Shown here: positions 1 to 8,152 of the stretch, piece by piece | How the letters are laid out: each line of letters starts with the position of its first letter | Position numbering within the stretch: position 1 is the first letter of the stretch | NCBI GenBank assembly: GCA_003222395.1 | Contig: QHWB01000030.1 | Location: forward strand, 46,219 to 110,218 | Length of the DNA: 64,000 nt | Reading direction: 5' to 3' | DNA from: Acidobacteriota bacterium | Lineage (GTDB): Bacteria > Acidobacteriota > Vicinamibacteria > Vicinamibacterales > CAVVIG01 | Notes under the pieces: generated by a model | What the model was told of the DNA's origin: nothing | What the model saw: only the letters and a program-made list of their open reading frames with translations | Database searches by the model: none | Translations under genes and position numbers: made by a program

Positions 1-366
1 GGCATACTTCGGCTGCGGCGGCAGGTCCTTCGGATCGCCTTCGGGCGCGCCGTCGCTGACCCATTGGAGGATCGTCTCTTTGTCGCTCGCGGACAGCCGG
101 CGATCGTTGAGGTACTCGCCGTGCGCCGGATCGGCGTGCCACGGCGGCATCGTGCCGTTGCTGACGCGTGTGGCGATGGACCTGGCCCACGGCCGCGCGT
201 CCGCGTACGTCAGCAGCGACATCGGGCCGATCTCGCCCGTCCTGTGACAGTTCGTGCAGTTGTTATAAAGGATCGGGGCGACGTCTTTGCTGAACGTCGG
301 ACCGGCTTCGGCGCCGCTCGCGACGAGCGCGTACACGACAGCCGCGGCAGCAATCGTTCTGATCAT
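1..366 (-). CDS. Exported cytochrome c family protein, C-terminus cut by window edge
   Basis: The gene runs off the left edge; 122 codons are visible. It starts at an ATG (366) preceded by AGAGGAG at good spacing. Residues 1-21 form a typical signal peptide, followed by a class I c-type haem site CTNCH (residues 37-41). A downstream MPPWHADP motif is typical of a family of exported cytochromes in Acidobacteriota, and its Met is a candidate haem ligand. The protein would act in the periplasm in electron transfer. The missing C-terminal part decides the exact family, which in relatives can be a longer redox protein, so only the cytochrome call is firm. Confidence 0.85.
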   Translation of the reverse strand, partial: MIRTIAAAAVVYALVASGAEAGPTFSKDVAPILYNNCTNCHRTGEIGPMSLLTYADARPWARSIATRVSNGTMPPWHADPAHGEYLNDRRLSASDKETILQWVSDGAPEGDPKDLPPQPKYA

Positions 367-454
367 GTTGCTCCTCTGGTTGACCCGTCATTATAGCCGA
401 GGTCCGGACGCAATTCGGATAAGACGACGATCGAACCAGAGGAGTTGCAGGGAG

Positions 455-682
455 TTACGACGATTTGCGCGAGCGCTTCCTGCCGCCCTTGCGCTTGCGC
501 GATCCGCCGCGCTTGCGCGGCACTTTCCCGCCGGCGCGGCGCGCTTCGCTGAGACCGATCGCGATCGCCTGCTTGCGGCTCGTGACTCTCTTGCCCGAAC
601 GGCCCGAACGCAGCTTGCCGCGTTTGCGCTCGTGCATCGCCCGCTTCACCTTCTGCTGCGCCTTCTTGCCGTACTTCGCCAT
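455..682 (-). CDS. Small basic DUF6496-type protein
   Basis: A 75-residue protein, very rich in Lys and Arg. It begins MAKYGKKAQQKVKRAMHERK and continues through a SGRSGKRVTSRKQAIAIGLSEARRAG core. This core is characteristic of the DUF6496 family of short proteins found across many bacteria. The function is unknown. The basic C-terminal tail (KRGGSRKRKGGRKRSRKSS) would suit nucleic-acid binding, but that is inference. The ATG at 682 is preceded by a purine-rich GGAGGAGCTGC ribosome site. It stands alone between the cytochrome gene and a short ORF on the other strand. Confidence 0.8.
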   Translation of the reverse strand: MAKYGKKAQQKVKRAMHERKRGKLRSGRSGKRVTSRKQAIAIGLSEARRAGGKVPRKRGGSRKRKGGRKRSRKSS

Positions 683-773
683 GCAGCTCCTCCGCGGAGG
701 CTTCGCCTAGCAAGCGATGTGCCCTCAGCTGCGCGGACTGGCGCGCCGTGTTCCTCCGTCGACAGGATGATTG

Positions 774-926
774 ATGCCGGGCACCGTCTCCCATCCGATC
801 TTCTACAACGCGGTCGCGTCGAAGCACGAAGAACGATCGAGAGAAGTCGACGAGGACGTTCGAGCGCTGCACGACCAGATCATGATCGACCGGACGCTCG
901 AGCCGCTCGTGAAGGACGGCAAGTAA
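774..926 (+). CDS. Hypothetical 50-residue protein
   Basis: A short open frame from ATG 774 to TAA 926, with an in-frame stop just upstream (768) and a weak AGGA at 764-767. The product is charged and helical-looking: MPGTVSHPIFYNAVASKHEE followed by an acidic stretch and a VKDGK end. No family is recognised. The base and codon composition fits the neighbouring genes and the frame has no antisense competitor. The short length keeps confidence low. Confidence 0.4.
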   Translation: MPGTVSHPIFYNAVASKHEERSREVDEDVRALHDQIMIDRTLEPLVKDGK

Positions 927-1043
927 GCTCACGCCGGAAGGGCGAGAAAGGGCTTAGGGCGAAGACCCTTTGATTTCGTACGCTCAAGACGGCTAGTATT
1001 GGCGTACCAACCCGGCGCTTCGCGACAACAACAGGAACAGTCC

Positions 1044-1796
1044 ATGGATCCGCGTCCCGCGCCGCTGACCTCTTCCGACCTCGGACGGTCGCCGCTCGCG
1101 CTGCTCGTCGATCGCGACGTCGACACGCGGAAGATGTACGCGGAGTACCTGCGCCTTTCCGTATGCGACATCGACGAGGCTGATGACGGCCGTGAAGCGC
1201 TGGCGATGGCCATCGCGCATCATCCGGATGTCATCATCACCGAGACGCGGCTACCCGGCATCAACGGCTTCGACCTCTGTCGACTGCTGCGAGAAGATGA
1301 GTCGACGCGCGGAATCCCGATTGTGTTCGTCACTGGCGATGCGTTCGCCACCGACGTCAAGCGCGCCGAAACGGCCGGTGCCGATTCCGTGCTCGTCAAA
1401 CCGTGTTTGCCGGAGCGCCTCGCAAACGAAATCCGCCGGCTGCTGCACGACTCACGGCATCTGCGCGAGCAGGCACGCGCGGTTCGCGACAAGATCTCCG
1501 ATCAAATGAGTCGATCCGAGGGAGTGCTCAATCACTCCCGGGGGAGATTTCGGCGGACCCTGCTCAACCGCGCGCACAACCGGCGCGACACGCTCGATCC
1601 TCCCGCGGCGCCGCCGGCGCTCACGTGTCCGGCGTGCGATCATCCGCTGACGTACGTTCGAAGCCACATCGGTGGCGTCAACGAACATCACGCCGAGCAA
1701 TGGGATTATTACGACTGCGGCGCCGGGTGCGGCACCTTCCAGTACCGGCAGCGGACGCGCAAGCTGCGCCGAATCGCTGACCGCCCCGTCGACTAG
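1044..1796 (+). CDS. Atypical receiver-domain protein with C-terminal zinc-ribbon-like tail
   Basis: A 250-residue protein. Residues 18-130 form a CheY-like receiver fold: acidic start LLVDRD (23-25), conserved Thr97 and Lys119 (VLVKP). The phospho-acceptor position holds Glu67 (ITETRLPG) instead of Asp, and the second acidic-pocket residue is Arg24. Phosphorylation is therefore doubtful and the domain may be locked in a state resembling the active one (inference). The tail (about 208-243) carries CPAC and a CGAGC pair with a YRQRTRKLRRI basic end, suggesting a small zinc ribbon. ATG 1044 with AGGAACAG upstream is preferred over a TTG at 999. A decayed copy of the tail lies just downstream. 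Confidence 0.8.
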   Translation: MDPRPAPLTSSDLGRSPLALLVDRDVDTRKMYAEYLRLSVCDIDEADDGREALAMAIAHHPDVIITETRLPGINGFDLCRLLREDESTRGIPIVFVTGDAFATDVKRAETAGADSVLVKPCLPERLANEIRRLLHDSRHLREQARAVRDKISDQMSRSEGVLNHSRGRFRRTLLNRAHNRRDTLDPPAAPPALTCPACDHPLTYVRSHIGGVNEHHAEQWDYYDCGAGCGTFQYRQRTRKLRRIADRPVD

Positions 1797-1859
1797 CCGG
1801 ACGCGCTCGAGATTGTGGATGATTGCCCCGCGTTCGGGTCTGTTCTAATGCCCTCGGCG

Positions 1860-1953
1860 AAGGGGATGCCGAGCAGTGGGACTAGCTTCGAATGCGGAGT
1901 GCGGCAGGTTTCACTATCGCGGGCGCACGCGCAAGTTACGGCGCGTGATGTAG
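1860..1953 (+). pseudogene. Relic of a second zinc-ribbon tail
   Basis: In one frame this stretch reads EGDAEQWD and then a TAG stop. In a shifted frame it reads AECGRFHYRGRTRKLRRVM and a stop at 1951-1953. This matches the end of the preceding gene (HAEQWDYYDC, then CGTFQYRQRTRKLRRI) closely enough to indicate a degenerate paralogous copy with a stop and a frameshift. The rest of the copy is not visible upstream. It overlaps the 3' end of the convergent HD-GYP gene. Confidence 0.6.
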
Positions 1954-2892
1954 CACGTCTACGAACGCGTCGACGAGCGCGCGGTCGCGCCACCCTTTTA
2001 CCGCCTCATCGCTGAGAATCTGGACCGCTTCGTCCTCCGGCCGTGCTGTCCGGTACGGCCGCTGCGTCGTCAGCGCATCGAACACGTCGACAATGCTGAC
2101 GATTTGGGCGAGCAACGGAACTTCGGTGTTCCTCAGGCCGTCGGGATAGCCGGTGCCGTCGAGGCGCTCGTGATGCGATCGGATGATCGGACGGACGTGC
2201 TGGAGCGAGCGCAGCCCCGCGCAGAGCGCGTCGCCGACGACCGGATGTTCCTGCATCACGCGCGATTCCGACGCGTCGAGCTTGCCGTCCTTCAGCAGTA
2301 CGTGATCGGGAACGCGAATCTTGCCGATGTCGTGCAGGAAGCCGCCGCGCTCGAGCGCGCCGAGATCATCTTGCCCGAGACCCAGCGACTGGCCGAGCCG
2401 CGTCGCGTAGTTGGCGAGCCGCTGACAGTGGCCGCGCGTGTACGGATCGCGCGCCTCGATCGTTGCCCCGAGACCGAGAATGACGGCTTCGGCCGATTCG
2501 AGTTCGTCGGTCTGCCGCTTCAGGCGCACGAGCGATCGAATGCGCGCGTGGAGCTCGGCGTTGTCGAAGGGTTTGGCGAGGAAATCGTCGGCGCCGGCCT
2601 CGATGCCGTGCAGGCGCTGTTCGCGATCGGAATGCGACGTGACGATGACAATCGGCACGAAGCGCGTGTTCGGCTGCTGCTTCAGCCTCCGGCAGACGTC
2701 GAAGGCGCGTCCGCTCGGCGCCACGAGATCGAGGACGACGAGATCCGGCGGGTACGCGGCACAACTCCTCAGCGTCTCGTCGGGGCTGCGGGCGAGAGTT
2801 ACTCGGTGACCCTCTCGTGTCAGCAGTCGTTTCAGAAGCAGCGCGCTCGTTTCGTCGTCATCAGCAACAAGAATGCTGGCTCCGAGAGTCAC
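1936..2892 (-). CDS. Response regulator with HD-GYP c-di-GMP phosphodiesterase domain
   Basis: A two-domain protein of 318 residues. The N-terminal receiver has a full acidic pocket (ADDD), a phospho-acceptor Asp in VVLDLVAP and a conserved Lys in AKPF. The C-terminal HD-GYP domain has the metal-binding HDIGKI and the HHERLDGTGYPDG signature, so cyclic-di-GMP hydrolysis is expected. It would couple a sensor kinase signal to c-di-GMP levels in the cytoplasm. No partner kinase is adjacent. GTG 2892 with a GGGGGA site is preferred. A GTG at 2991 would add 33 non-conserved residues without a ribosome site. Confidence 0.92.
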   Translation of the reverse strand: MTLGASILVADDDETSALLLKRLLTREGHRVTLARSPDETLRSCAAYPPDLVVLDLVAPSGRAFDVCRRLKQQPNTRFVPIVIVTSHSDREQRLHGIEAGADDFLAKPFDNAELHARIRSLVRLKRQTDELESAEAVILGLGATIEARDPYTRGHCQRLANYATRLGQSLGLGQDDLGALERGGFLHDIGKIRVPDHVLLKDGKLDASESRVMQEHPVVGDALCAGLRSLQHVRPIIRSHHERLDGTGYPDGLRNTEVPLLAQIVSIVDVFDALTTQRPYRTARPEDEAVQILSDEAVKGWRDRALVDAFVDVLHHAP

Positions 2893-3066
2893 GCAGTATC
2901 CCCCGTGCAAAAGGAAGACCGCCAAGTCAGCTGTAACGTCTTTAGAAGAGATTGCCGTGGCATCCCCGTTCAGCGACAAATCCGCCGTCACGCAGATAGC
3001 GTGTAATCCCGAAATGTTAACGTCTTAGACTACCGTGAAGCGCCGCTCAACGCGGAGGTTGTCCGC

Positions 3067-3717
3067 ATGTTCGCACTGATCGTTGCATTTGCCGTCCTGT
3101 CCTCTGATCTCTCAACGAGAGAAGCAAATCGCCTTCGTGAAGCGGCGACCGTTCTCGAGGAGATCCAGTCCGGTCCCGATAAGGATATCCCACAAGAGCT
3201 CTGGGATCGCGCCGAATGCGTCATCGTGGTTCCGGGGCTGAAGAAAGCCGCATTTGTCATTGGCGGCGAGTACGGCAAGGGCCTGATGAGCTGCAAACAC
3301 GAAGCCGTCTGGTCGGCCCCGATTTTCATGCAGATCGGCAAAGGAAGCTGGGGACTCCAAATCGGCGCGCAATCGATTGATCTGGTCCTGCTGGTGATGA
3401 ACAAGACGGGATTGGAGAAGATGCTGCGCAACAAGACATCGCTCGGCGCCGAAGCGTCGATTGCGGGCGGACCCGTCGGTCGCGACGCACGCGCCGCGAC
3501 CGACGCGCAGCTGAAGGCCGAGATTCTCTCCTACTCGAGGACCCAGGGGTTGTTCGCCGGCGTGAATCTCTCCGGGGGCGTGGTGAGACCCGATCCGGAA
3601 GACAACACGGATCTGTACGGAAAGTCGATCGACGTCCGTGATGTGGTGATGAAAGGAACGGTTCCGCCGCCGGCCGTGGTGGAACCGTTCATGGAGGCGC
3701 TCAGGCGCCGGAAATAA
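3067..3717 (+). CDS. SYLF-domain (YSC84-like) lipid-binding protein
   Basis: A 216-residue protein with a short hydrophobic N-terminus. The rest is a SYLF (DUF500/Ysc84) domain: VVPGLKKAAFVIGGEYGKGLM, a WSAPIFMQIGKGSWGLQIG block, and a GRDARAATDAQLKAEILSYS-type segment leading to a YSRTQGLFAGVNLSGG block. Members bind lipids and are usually exported or surface-associated in bacteria. The role is otherwise unknown. It stands alone and its stop codon abuts the stop of the convergent DUF892 gene with no spacer. Confidence 0.9.
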   Translation: MFALIVAFAVLSSDLSTREANRLREAATVLEEIQSGPDKDIPQELWDRAECVIVVPGLKKAAFVIGGEYGKGLMSCKHEAVWSAPIFMQIGKGSWGLQIGAQSIDLVLLVMNKTGLEKMLRNKTSLGAEASIAGGPVGRDARAATDAQLKAEILSYSRTQGLFAGVNLSGGVVRPDPEDNTDLYGKSIDVRDVVMKGTVPPPAVVEPFMEALRRRK

Positions 3718-4305
3718 TCAGCGTCGGCCGGTCCGGTTGCGATCGGCGGCCGCGGGCCGGCGGGAGGCGCGCGCTCCGACGGTCCGTTTGCGCGGCTCTT
3801 CTTCCTCTTCGTCTTCAGCGGCCGCCTGATTGACGAAGCCTTCGGCGATTCCCGTCAACTTCTGATCCGTTTCCTTCTCTTCTTCGAGCGTGTCCTCGAG
3901 CATCGACGCGATCTCGCGGTGACCGAGCACGTTCGCCCACGTCCGCAGCGTGCCGTACGCCGCGATCTCGTAGTGCTCGACTTTCTGCGCCGCCGCGATC
4001 ATGATCGCGTCGCGCGTCGCATCGTCGTCGGCATCGGCGATCATGTCGTTGCCTTCGGCAATCAGGTTCTTCATCCCCTTGCACGTCTTGCCCTTCACCG
4101 GCATGCCGAGCTGATCGAACACCTGCTCCAGACGTTCCATGTGCTGCTCGGTCTGCCGCAGATGCTCCTCGAAGGCGTCCTGGAGATCCGGCGTCGTCGC
4201 CTTCTTCGCGAGCTTGGGCAGCGCCTTGGTCAACTGTTTCTCGGCGTCGTACATGTCCTTGAGCTCTTCCTGCAGCAGTTCTTCGAGCGATTCCATATTT
4301 GCCAT
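3718..4305 (-). CDS. YciE/YciF-type ferritin-like DUF892 protein
   Basis: A 195-residue protein starting MANMESLEELLQEELKDMYD, the signature opening of the DUF892 (YciE/YciF) family of ferritin-like four-helix proteins linked to stress survival. Conserved Glu and His residues of the di-iron-like helices are present (EEHLRQTEQHMERLE, KVEHYEIAAYGTL). The last ~35 residues are an acidic then Arg-rich tail beyond the family's core. ATG 4305 is chosen because AGGAGGCAG precedes it. Iron storage or oxidation is known only for the fold and is inferred here. Confidence 0.9.
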   Translation of the reverse strand: MANMESLEELLQEELKDMYDAEKQLTKALPKLAKKATTPDLQDAFEEHLRQTEQHMERLEQVFDQLGMPVKGKTCKGMKNLIAEGNDMIADADDDATRDAIMIAAAQKVEHYEIAAYGTLRTWANVLGHREIASMLEDTLEEEKETDQKLTGIAEGFVNQAAAEDEEEEEPRKRTVGARASRRPAAADRNRTGRR

Positions 4306-4527
4306 GAGTGTCTGCCTCCTGAAAGCGGCGAGTGTGTCGTGCAGCTGGTGTGAACCGTAATGACGAAGCAAGACTTGTGCGCAGCGATCTCGGCGCGCCA
4401 AATCTCGTTTCGCGCGTCCGGCGCTGTCGTGCTCGACTACAGATCGCGCTAACGGCTGCGGTGGATCGGTACACGACGTGCACCAGAACAGGTGCGTATA
4501 GAAGAAGAGAAAAGAGGAGGAAAGCTC

Positions 4528-5502
4528 ATGCGTCTGGTGAAAGTCTTATGCGGTGCCGCGCTCATCGCGGCGTGTCTCGTGCCCGCGGCGCGAGCTGACG
4601 AGTGGAACAAGAAGACGTTTTTGACGTTTAGCAGTCCCGTGCAGATCCCTGGAGCCACACTTCAGGCCGGCACGTATATGTTTCAGCTCGCCGACCCCGA
4701 CAACGCGCGGCACGTGGTGATGGTGTCGTCGAAGGAAGGCGACAAGACCTATGGAATGTTCATGACGATTCCCAACGAGCGCCTAAAGACGCCCGATGAG
4801 AACGTGATCATGTTCGCGGAATCGCCGGCCGGCACGCCGCAGGCGGTGCAGGCCTGGTTCTATCCTGGCGATCGGATCGGCGAAGAGTTCGTCTATCCGA
4901 AGGACCAGGCTTCGATGATCGCCAAGGCCAATCATCGCGAAGTGCTCGCGACGTCCGAGAACGTGAACTCGAAGGGTTCGGAGAGCGAGCGGATGGCGGC
5001 GATTCGCGGATCGAAGTACGGTCGCGTCGACGAGAGCGGCGCGATGAAGGGCGAGACGGCAAACACGAACGCGCAGTCGACGACGGCGCAGTCGCCAGCC
5101 CCGCAACCGACAACGGCACAGGCAAGCAGGCCGGCGGCCGAAGCGAACAAGCCGGCGACGACGACCACCGCCAACAGTGGCGCGGCGACGACGACGGCGC
5201 CAAGTGCCACGACGACGGCGCCGAGCGCGTCGACGACCGCGGGCAATCGTCCGGCTGCGACAACGGCACCGGCGAACACGGTCAACGGACGCGACAGTAA
5301 CGCGTCGGCCCACTCGAACGCGGTCGGAACCACTGGTCAGGTGCCCGACACGGCGAACACCGATCGACCCGCGCGGCAAAACCGCGACAACCTGCCAGGC
5401 ACGGCGAGCAGTCTCTCGCTCGTCGAATTGTTGAGCGGGCTGTCGATCGCCGGAGGTTTGACTCTGCGTGGCTTGAGGAGACGGACGGCCGAAGCCCGGT
5501 AG
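4528..5502 (+). CDS. Exported Thr/Ala-rich protein with LPGTA sorting signal
   Basis: A 324-residue protein with a signal peptide (1-23), a compact domain of about 110 residues, then a long low-complexity Ala/Thr/Pro/Asn-rich stalk (about 165-285). The C-terminus is a tripartite sorting signal: LPGTA (289-293), a hydrophobic segment and an Arg-rich end (LRGLRRRTAEAR). Such signals are cleaved by sortases. A class D sortase lies 1 kb downstream on the same strand, so this is its likely substrate (inference). GGAGGAAAGCTC precedes ATG 4528. The globular domain resembles exported proteins common in Acidobacteriota whose role is unknown. Confidence 0.85.
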   Translation: MRLVKVLCGAALIAACLVPAARADEWNKKTFLTFSSPVQIPGATLQAGTYMFQLADPDNARHVVMVSSKEGDKTYGMFMTIPNERLKTPDENVIMFAESPAGTPQAVQAWFYPGDRIGEEFVYPKDQASMIAKANHREVLATSENVNSKGSESERMAAIRGSKYGRVDESGAMKGETANTNAQSTTAQSPAPQPTTAQASRPAAEANKPATTTTANSGAATTTAPSATTTAPSASTTAGNRPAATTAPANTVNGRDSNASAHSNAVGTTGQVPDTANTDRPARQNRDNLPGTASSLSLVELLSGLSIAGGLTLRGLRRRTAEAR

Positions 5503-5521
5503 ATCCCGGTAGATAATCTCT

Positions 5522-5673
5522 GCAGGGCAGGAAGCGTGGGATAGGCAGGAAAGGACAGCGAGCGATGGCGAAGATCGCTTTAGCACTTCTCACGCTCGTT
5601 TTCTTCTCCGCGCATCCTGCCCCTCCGGTCTATCCTGCCCTTCTTCATCCCGCACTGCCCGCCGGTCCTGCCC
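5522..5673. repeat. Inverted short-repeat arms around the VWA gene start
   Basis: Left arm (5522-5555) carries GGGCAGGA, GGATAGGCAGGA and AAGGACAG. Right arm (5614-5673) carries the complementary TCCTGCCC, TATCCTGCCC and GGTCCTGCCC. The start codon of the VWA gene (5565) sits between the arms, and the right arm is translated as a Pro/Ala-rich segment. The transcript could fold across the start region. Confidence 0.6.
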
Positions 5674-6524
5674 AGCAAGAACCAAGCTTCCGCAGCGCCT
5701 CGACGGAGCTCGTCGTCCTTCCAGTCGTCGTCTCAGAAAAGCACGGGTCGTACGTCTCGGACCTGCCGCGCGATCGCTTCGCCGTCTATGACAACGGACG
5801 GCGGATGTCGATCGAGTTCTTCAGCAACGAGGACAGTCCCGTCACGATCGGGTTGATCATCGACGCCAGCAGCAGCATGCGGACGAAGATCGGCGAAGTC
5901 GCCGCGGCCGCGATTGCCTTTGCGAGGTCGAGCAATCCCGACGACGAGCTGTTCGCGCTCCGGTTCAACGACGACGTGCGCAATGCGGTCGGGAAGGATG
6001 GGTTTCTGCGCGCAGGCGATCACGACGCGCTGAGCGGAGCGCTGTTGTCGATTCGACCCGAAGGGCGGACCGCGCTCTACGATGCGCTCCTCGCGGGGCT
6101 CGATCGGCTCGACGAAAGCGCGCGCGCGCGCAAGGCGCTCGTACTCATCAGCGACGGCGGCGACAACGCGAGCGCGGCGAAGCTCGACGTCGTGCTGCAG
6201 CGCGCGCGAAAGTCGAACGCCGCCATCTACACGATCGGATTGTTCGACGCCGACGATCCGGACCGCAATCCCGGCGCGCTGAAATCGCTGGCGCGCGACA
6301 CGGGCGGCGAGCGCTTCCTGCCGCGCTCGGCCGGTCCGCTGATGACCGCGTGCCAGCACATCGCGCGCGACATTCGCGCCGGCTACACCATCGGCTACGC
6401 GCCGCCGGATCGCGACGGCCACTTCCATCGAGTGCGCGTGCAAATCGAGCCCGCGGATCCGCGTCACCTCGACATCCGGACGCGGCCCGGCTACTTCGCC
6501 GCGGGTCCATCGGCCTCGCGATGA
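5565..6524 (+). CDS. Exported VWA protein (VWFA-related acidobacterial family)
   Basis: A 319-residue protein with an N-terminal hydrophobic export signal and a von Willebrand A domain from about residue 45. The metal-ion-dependent adhesion site is complete: DASSS (100-104), the Thr in GRTALYDA, and the Asp in ISDGGDN. It matches the acidobacterial VWFA-related family (TIGR03436 type), thought to bind proteins outside the cytoplasm. Residues about 17-38 (Pro/Ala/Leu-rich) are encoded by a short repeat arm. The stop overlaps the sortase start (ATGA), indicating translational coupling. No sorting signal is present on this protein itself. Confidence 0.9.
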   Translation: MAKIALALLTLVFFSAHPAPPVYPALLHPALPAGPAQQEPSFRSASTELVVLPVVVSEKHGSYVSDLPRDRFAVYDNGRRMSIEFFSNEDSPVTIGLIIDASSSMRTKIGEVAAAAIAFARSSNPDDELFALRFNDDVRNAVGKDGFLRAGDHDALSGALLSIRPEGRTALYDALLAGLDRLDESARARKALVLISDGGDNASAAKLDVVLQRARKSNAAIYTIGLFDADDPDRNPGALKSLARDTGGERFLPRSAGPLMTACQHIARDIRAGYTIGYAPPDRDGHFHRVRVQIEPADPRHLDIRTRPGYFAAGPSASR

Positions 6525-7192
6525 CACGAGACGCGCTGCTTGGTTGGATCGAACGCGGGCTGCTCGCGATCGGCCTCGTGCTCGGCGTCTGGTGCGCCTT
6601 CGTGTTGATCGAGGCGCGCCGCACGCAGTCGCAGCCGCTGCCCGCCGCGAGAGCCGCACACACGCTGCCGGGTGAAGACGAACGTGCGTCGCCCGCGCCG
6701 GCGGCCGGGACGCTGCTCGCGCGCCTCGAATCGCCCACGCTCGATTTGTCCACTGTCGTGCTCGAAGGCAGCGACGACCGGACGCTTCGCCGCGGCGCGG
6801 GACACATCGAAGATACGCCGCTCCCTGGTCAGCGCGGCAACGTCGGCATCGCCGGTCACCGGGACACGGTGTTCCGCGCCCTGCGCGGCGCAAAAGCCGG
6901 CGACGCGCTGAGCCTGACCATGCCGGATCGCGTTTATCAGTACCGCGTCACGAGAACGTTGATCGTGAAGCCCGAAGACGTGTACGTGCTCGACCCGACC
7001 GCCCGCCCGACGCTGACGCTCGTGACGTGCTATCCGTTCGAATTCATCGGCCACGCGCCGAAGCGATTCATCGTGCAGGCAGAGTTGGTGAACGAACGGT
7101 CGCGCGAGTCGAGTGCGTCGGGTGAGTCGGGTGAGTCTAGTGGGTCGGGTGATTCTGGTGCGTCGCGTGGGCCTGGTGGGTCGCGTAGGTAA
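6521..7192 (+). CDS. Class D sortase
   Basis: A 223-residue membrane-anchored transpeptidase. A single N-terminal membrane segment (about 11-31) is followed by the sortase barrel with catalytic His113 (IAGHRDTVFR), Cys170 (TLVTCYPF) and Arg182 (APKRFIV), all typical of class D enzymes. It would cleave LPxT-type signals at the outer face of the inner membrane. The upstream LPGTA protein is the obvious candidate substrate. The last ~30 residues (Ser/Gly/Glu-rich) are encoded by 9-bp tandem repeats and lie outside the fold. ATG 6521 overlaps the VWA stop. Confidence 0.93.
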   Translation: MTRDALLGWIERGLLAIGLVLGVWCAFVLIEARRTQSQPLPAARAAHTLPGEDERASPAPAAGTLLARLESPTLDLSTVVLEGSDDRTLRRGAGHIEDTPLPGQRGNVGIAGHRDTVFRALRGAKAGDALSLTMPDRVYQYRVTRTLIVKPEDVYVLDPTARPTLTLVTCYPFEFIGHAPKRFIVQAELVNERSRESSASGESGESSGSGDSGASRGPGGSRR

Positions 7193-7235
7193 TGCATTCG
7201 ACCTACCCGACCCATCAGACCTACCTGACCTGTCC
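7107..7235. repeat. 9-bp tandem repeats in inverted arms
   Basis: About nine degenerate copies of a GGGTGAGTC-like nonamer run from 7107 to the end of the sortase gene. After a short gap, inverse units (GACCTACCC, GACCCATCA, GACCTACCT) follow to 7232. The right-arm unit is the same as the array at 25317-25398. The arms could pair into a hairpin between two convergent genes. Confidence 0.75.
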
Positions 7236-8093
7236 TTATCGCTGCTTGTTGACGGCCACGGTGAAGTAACCGCTGTTGTCGCCCAGCTCGTTGTCGTTGA
7301 CGCCGAGCATCAGACGGCCGTCGGCCGGCATCACGATCGGCTGTGTGTTCGAACCGATCGGAAATGGCGCCATGTTGCCGACCTTGGCGATCAATCCACC
7401 GACCGGCATCACCGGCACCGGATAGCTCGGTTGCTTCAGCTCACCGTTTCCGTCGGGACCCGCGGTCATCCCCGGCGACTGGCCGTACGAGATCTGACCG
7501 CTGGCGCGGAACGCCACGCGATCGCCCTTCTTCACCGTGACGCCCGTGTCGGTCCACGCCTGATTCGCGTCGACGCGGATTTCGCCGGGATTGAGCGGCA
7601 CTCCCGCGGTTCCGGACGTGCCGACGGCGGTCGAGGCCGGCGCGTTGAACGCCACGCGCGCGCTCTGCGGATTCAGATACACACGCGCCACGTCGGTCAC
7701 CGCGTACTGCTGCTGCTCACCGGATGCGTTCTTCCACAGCAGCGTGTTGCCGTGCGCGATGTTGACGAACTGACCGTTCTGCGACTGGCCGTTGCGCAGC
7801 ACGAGGAAGTGGCCGCTCGCCGGAATGGTCTGCAGCTCGTTCGCGCTCGGCTGTCCGCCGGCGAAGTCGATCACCGCGACCTGGCTTTCCGGATACGACT
7901 GCTCTTTGCCGTCATCGGTCCCGAGATTGAAATTCGCGTCGATGAGGTTCGTATCGTTGCCGCCGTGGTGGACCAGCGTGCCGGTCTTCCGGTCGCCGTT
8001 GCTGAGAATGAAGGTCGCGCGTTCGTTGGCGGCCAGTGCGTAAATCCCCGCGCAACCGACGAGCGCGACAGTAGCGATGAGTCGCCGAACCAT
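7236..8093 (-). CDS. Exported protein with PA-IL-like (LecA) lectin domain
   Basis: A 285-residue exported protein, signal peptide at 1-22. The middle part (to ~150) is beta-rich and unassigned. The C-terminal ~130 residues resemble PA-IL-type galactophilic lectin domains: DANQAWTDTGVTVKKGDRV, GGLIAKVGN, PFPIG, and the metal/sugar-site block LGVNDNELGDNSGYF. Calcium-dependent sugar binding is predicted from family resemblance only. ATG 8093 follows AGAGGAGGCACACG. Its stop lies just beyond the nonamer hairpin that separates it from the sortase. Confidence 0.8.
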   Translation of the reverse strand: MVRRLIATVALVGCAGIYALAANERATFILSNGDRKTGTLVHHGGNDTNLIDANFNLGTDDGKEQSYPESQVAVIDFAGGQPSANELQTIPASGHFLVLRNGQSQNGQFVNIAHGNTLLWKNASGEQQQYAVTDVARVYLNPQSARVAFNAPASTAVGTSGTAGVPLNPGEIRVDANQAWTDTGVTVKKGDRVAFRASGQISYGQSPGMTAGPDGNGELKQPSYPVPVMPVGGLIAKVGNMAPFPIGSNTQPIVMPADGRLMLGVNDNELGDNSGYFTVAVNKQR

Positions 8094-8152
8094 CGTGTGC
8101 CTCCTCTCTGATGTATTCGCGTCTACGAACACAGAGCAAGAGGCTGGCCAAT

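Noticed and set aside
999..1043. Upstream TTG start for the receiver-domain protein
   Set aside because: No ribosome site. The added residues are low-complexity, and ATG 1044 has AGGA at proper spacing.
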